Below are positions 63,301-64,000 of a DNA stretch of 64,000 nucleotides, piece by piece (the first letter of the stretch is position 1; each line of letters opens with the position of its first letter). The notes under the pieces are model-generated. The model worked only from the letters and a program-made list of their open reading frames with translations, made no database searches and was not told where the DNA came from. A program made the translations under genes and the position numbers. This stretch comes from Thermophagus xiamenensis (GTDB lineage: Bacteria; Bacteroidota; Bacteroidia; Bacteroidales; Marinilabiliaceae): positions 1-64,000 of the forward strand of contig NZ_FONA01000018.1 in the NCBI RefSeq assembly GCF_900112795.1, in the 5' to 3' direction.

Positions 63301-63795
63301 GAAAATCCGGACGCCATATTTGACCAGGAGATTTTGAAACCGGAAACTCAGGATTTAGCTGTTTTTGTTGATGGAATCAACAATATAGTTGATACGCAAC
63401 AGCAGATTGCCGAAAGTTATTTCCTGGATGGGAGTGTCGAAGGCGCTATTCCGCCGCTAAAGGCATTATTGCATATTATGGCTTATGGTGAATATAACGG
63501 GAAAGATATCAACCATCCTGATATCCGGAATCTGTTTCTACGCGATAATATGTTGGATAGTGAATGGTATCATCAGCGACTGAAAAATAAGCAGAAGAGT
63601 GATATTGGTTTATGGCAAAAGCATTTGAAATATTTAAAAAATTACAGAGAGTTAAGGTCCAATATTGAACAAAGTGTACTAAATAAGGTTAACTTCAACA
63701 TTGATATAGCTGAAAAAAAAATTAAGCGTTATCAATCTTCTAATTATTTGAAATCACTTGAAGGTTTTATCGGCCTTGATTCTTTTGTGGTGTAA
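60349..63795 (+). CDS. Large protein with PEP carboxykinase-like active-site motifs, candidate PPi-type PEPCK
   Basis: The 1148-residue product has no close match I can name from memory as annotated, but it fits PPi-dependent PEP carboxykinase (known from Entamoeba and Propionibacterium at about 130 kDa). Three PEPCK landmarks appear in the right order: DNYYGYSKKE at 332-341 (YGGEMKKG in ATP-PEPCK), His360 in EEEHAGG about 20 residues later (metal His in MHCSAN), and VSGGGKSEISKS with Lys493 ([11 protein letters not shown]). In ATP-PEPCK the last two are about 22 residues apart; here 133, consistent with a large insertion. There is no signal peptide. PPi-PEPCK would make oxaloacetate and PPi from PEP, CO2 and phosphate, or the reverse. 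The ATP-type pckA is at 18061. Repeats flank the gene on both sides. Confidence 0.7.
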   Translation: MDLKKSFGISENGINETPKPKRLIEYINLKLAAMGQPIYKSQSRMGFLELANDLIKNYKEKNQLLASYLCPADQRIQNFLDNYLADYKTDIDIRLPDNTFIVDYHGVARALSLPPDKPSFKSDIIESYRVKQGILNNPKNDRRTTKGVFHITEGGLPIPYDKKAVPKITFAKLLEQAVNPPRQLLELPFTSSQKEKAATFVSLLLKPVVEPCVGNCKERRMEIRFFVPGNLVSNLDFVESIFGNAGDPFLPENDSALDVEGWTGHTGCVILAPHLTKLKKRDLGLPHVSKANERQMRDGMCWQEENELYNDGEAFKITARTSDGVIVTIIADNYYGYSKKEVKTQISFAANLLGNVEEEHAGGAIAFPAYNLGDEFSDRNQFSGNDLSFDEMVKIYADFMEEQPEGYAIDKMYRNIIYVPENAAFSLINQKISWIRNRKEQSISLKPQYTYILPAGYKVRMNKNPYVPSWRLIGSVAEGTFCHKPCTVSGGGKSEISKSISDAIIYGPFFTADFVNDFKKVEEIINKDYSDVYLDHIHTEKDRPILSPKRSLGSVIKLLTPAANRYKPEYNEWLKRIPYHIKGLVYIVKRFYKEEWGNNWKEYFSVDIVDGRHGNELKFKNRKLVASYLRVGLTNDGAWRTFKLRQDFIASDKLQMEDDISVSTVVPNSKLKYLSPNFSYPAAKFTNNCEFRFFQRPDDAIHRGYDKQAEKDLATPNTFISNFAPLNADDARKITDNAIEFDKYSKPMKVLIREVVDKKESTFFVSSSHPRIVDGKPSANVRYLQNRPNLIQHRDNYIAEIGSRLFRKIPPNQPVLYPVNAVLAGRRNNPPQPGIRSLAVYNPIHYQELPELFMDFICSLTGKSPSTTGTGSEGALTKGPFNALSPVSDLNNALVSFILTGYPGFTSAAGYIGPKFRVDHDISLLVPEIWSRLHPEESRPEFLIEHRYLEKLEDFNFEGQKVLASRLGYRITAKFARTFLGRIFENPDAIFDQEILKPETQDLAVFVDGINNIVDTQQQIAESYFLDGSVEGAIPPLKALLHIMAYGEYNGKDINHPDIRNLFLRDNMLDSEWYHQRLKNKQKSDIGLWQKHLKYLKNYRELRSNIEQSVLNKVNFNIDIAEKKIKRYQSSNYLKSLEGFIGLDSFVV

Positions 63796-63901
63796 CAGGT
63801 TGTTTAGCTCTTTGGAGGACAAGTTAAGTAAGATGAGATAAAGGCGATTGGCTTTGCTAAAAGATTTTTTTTGTAAAGTTGTTGGTTGTTGTGGTTTAGA
63901 C

Positions 63902-64000
63902 CGGTGAAACGAGTATAGTGACTTTTGCCAAAAAGTACATGTTTGAAAAGTACAGTGGCAGAAGGGTGGTAGTTTTTAGTAAAAAGTCATTGGTGTTGGT
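63902..64000 (+). repeat. Dispersed repeat A-B-C, cut by the window end
   Basis: CCGGTGAAACGAGTATAG and CTTTTGCCAAAAAG (A left half), GGCAGAAGGGTGG (B remnant), then AAAAAGTCATTGGTG (start of C) run up to the last base. More of the element presumably lies beyond the window. Confidence 0.75.

Overview
This window comes from a member of the Bacteroidota, probably a Bacteroidales or Marinilabiliales-type anaerobe or facultative anaerobe. The evidence is consistent: many intergenic regions carry the Bacteroidota promoter -7 box TAnnTTTG; several genes belong to families largely confined to the phylum (DUF1599, the BT_3928-type DoxX protein, DUF3822, DUF4494); and conserved Bacteroidota gene neighbourhoods are present (DUF1599-DoxX-tpiA, folP-cdaA, STAS-rnz). 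The DNA is AT-rich and coding density is normal for a chromosome. There is no prophage, IS transposase, CRISPR array or plasmid gene. The first 52 bases are the 3' end of a 5S rRNA, so an rRNA operon lies just upstream.

Layout. 1-727: rRNA operon end, terminator and a 23-bp tandem array. 727-5778: DMT permease and a 1221-residue orphan sensor kinase. 5762-14186 (minus): a giant exported protein of unknown function, prmA, then the DUF1599-DoxX-tpiA operon. 14537-17948: folP, cdaA (c-di-AMP synthase) and an SDR epimerase. 18061-21005 (minus): ATP-dependent pckA and xerD. 21848-24250: aroQ, pyk and two identical tRNA-Asp genes. 24441-26469 (minus): a trio with a pseudopilin-like protein, DUF3822 and rsmD. 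26777-28192: RecD-like helicase. 28287-35681 (minus): phosphoglucomutase, a 41-bp palindromic array, then a nucleotide-sugar cluster (rfbD, rfbC, rfbA, UDP-xylose synthase, ugd) without rfbB. 36223-41207: rpsA, a STAS protein, rnz and guaA. 41595-44819: pnuC, a NadR-like kinase, serine acetyltransferase, and a SiaB/SiaC kinase-phosphoprotein pair. 44924-50902 (minus): ABCG transporter, small exported protein, BamA/TamA-like barrel. 51203-63795: clpB, HPt-STAS (minus), gcvT, comB, glycosyltransferase, DUF4494, ferredoxin-reductase-like protein, and a 1148-residue protein that I interpret as a PPi-type PEP carboxykinase.

How the genes fit together. Central carbon metabolism is prominent: tpiA, pyk, pgm, ATP-PEPCK and the candidate PPi-PEPCK all act around the PEP/oxaloacetate node or in the glycolytic trunk. 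Surface-polysaccharide precursor supply (UDP-GlcA, UDP-Xyl, dTDP-rhamnose) and envelope assembly (BamA-like, DoxX, giant exported protein) form a second theme. A third is phosphoryl-transfer signalling without cognate output genes: a lone hybrid-less kinase, an HPt-STAS pair, a second STAS protein, and SiaB/SiaC.

The most unusual content is non-coding. At least ten intergenic sites carry parts of one composite, hairpin-forming repeat family. It consists of a roughly 100-bp A element with 21-nt arms that covary between copies, a B module and a C module both built on a 7-base period, arranged A-B-C. The same window has a 41-bp tandem array whose central palindrome changes on both sides at once, and a 23-bp tandem array that also forms small hairpins. 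All positions and pairings were read by eye; family names rest on motif recognition, not on database searches.
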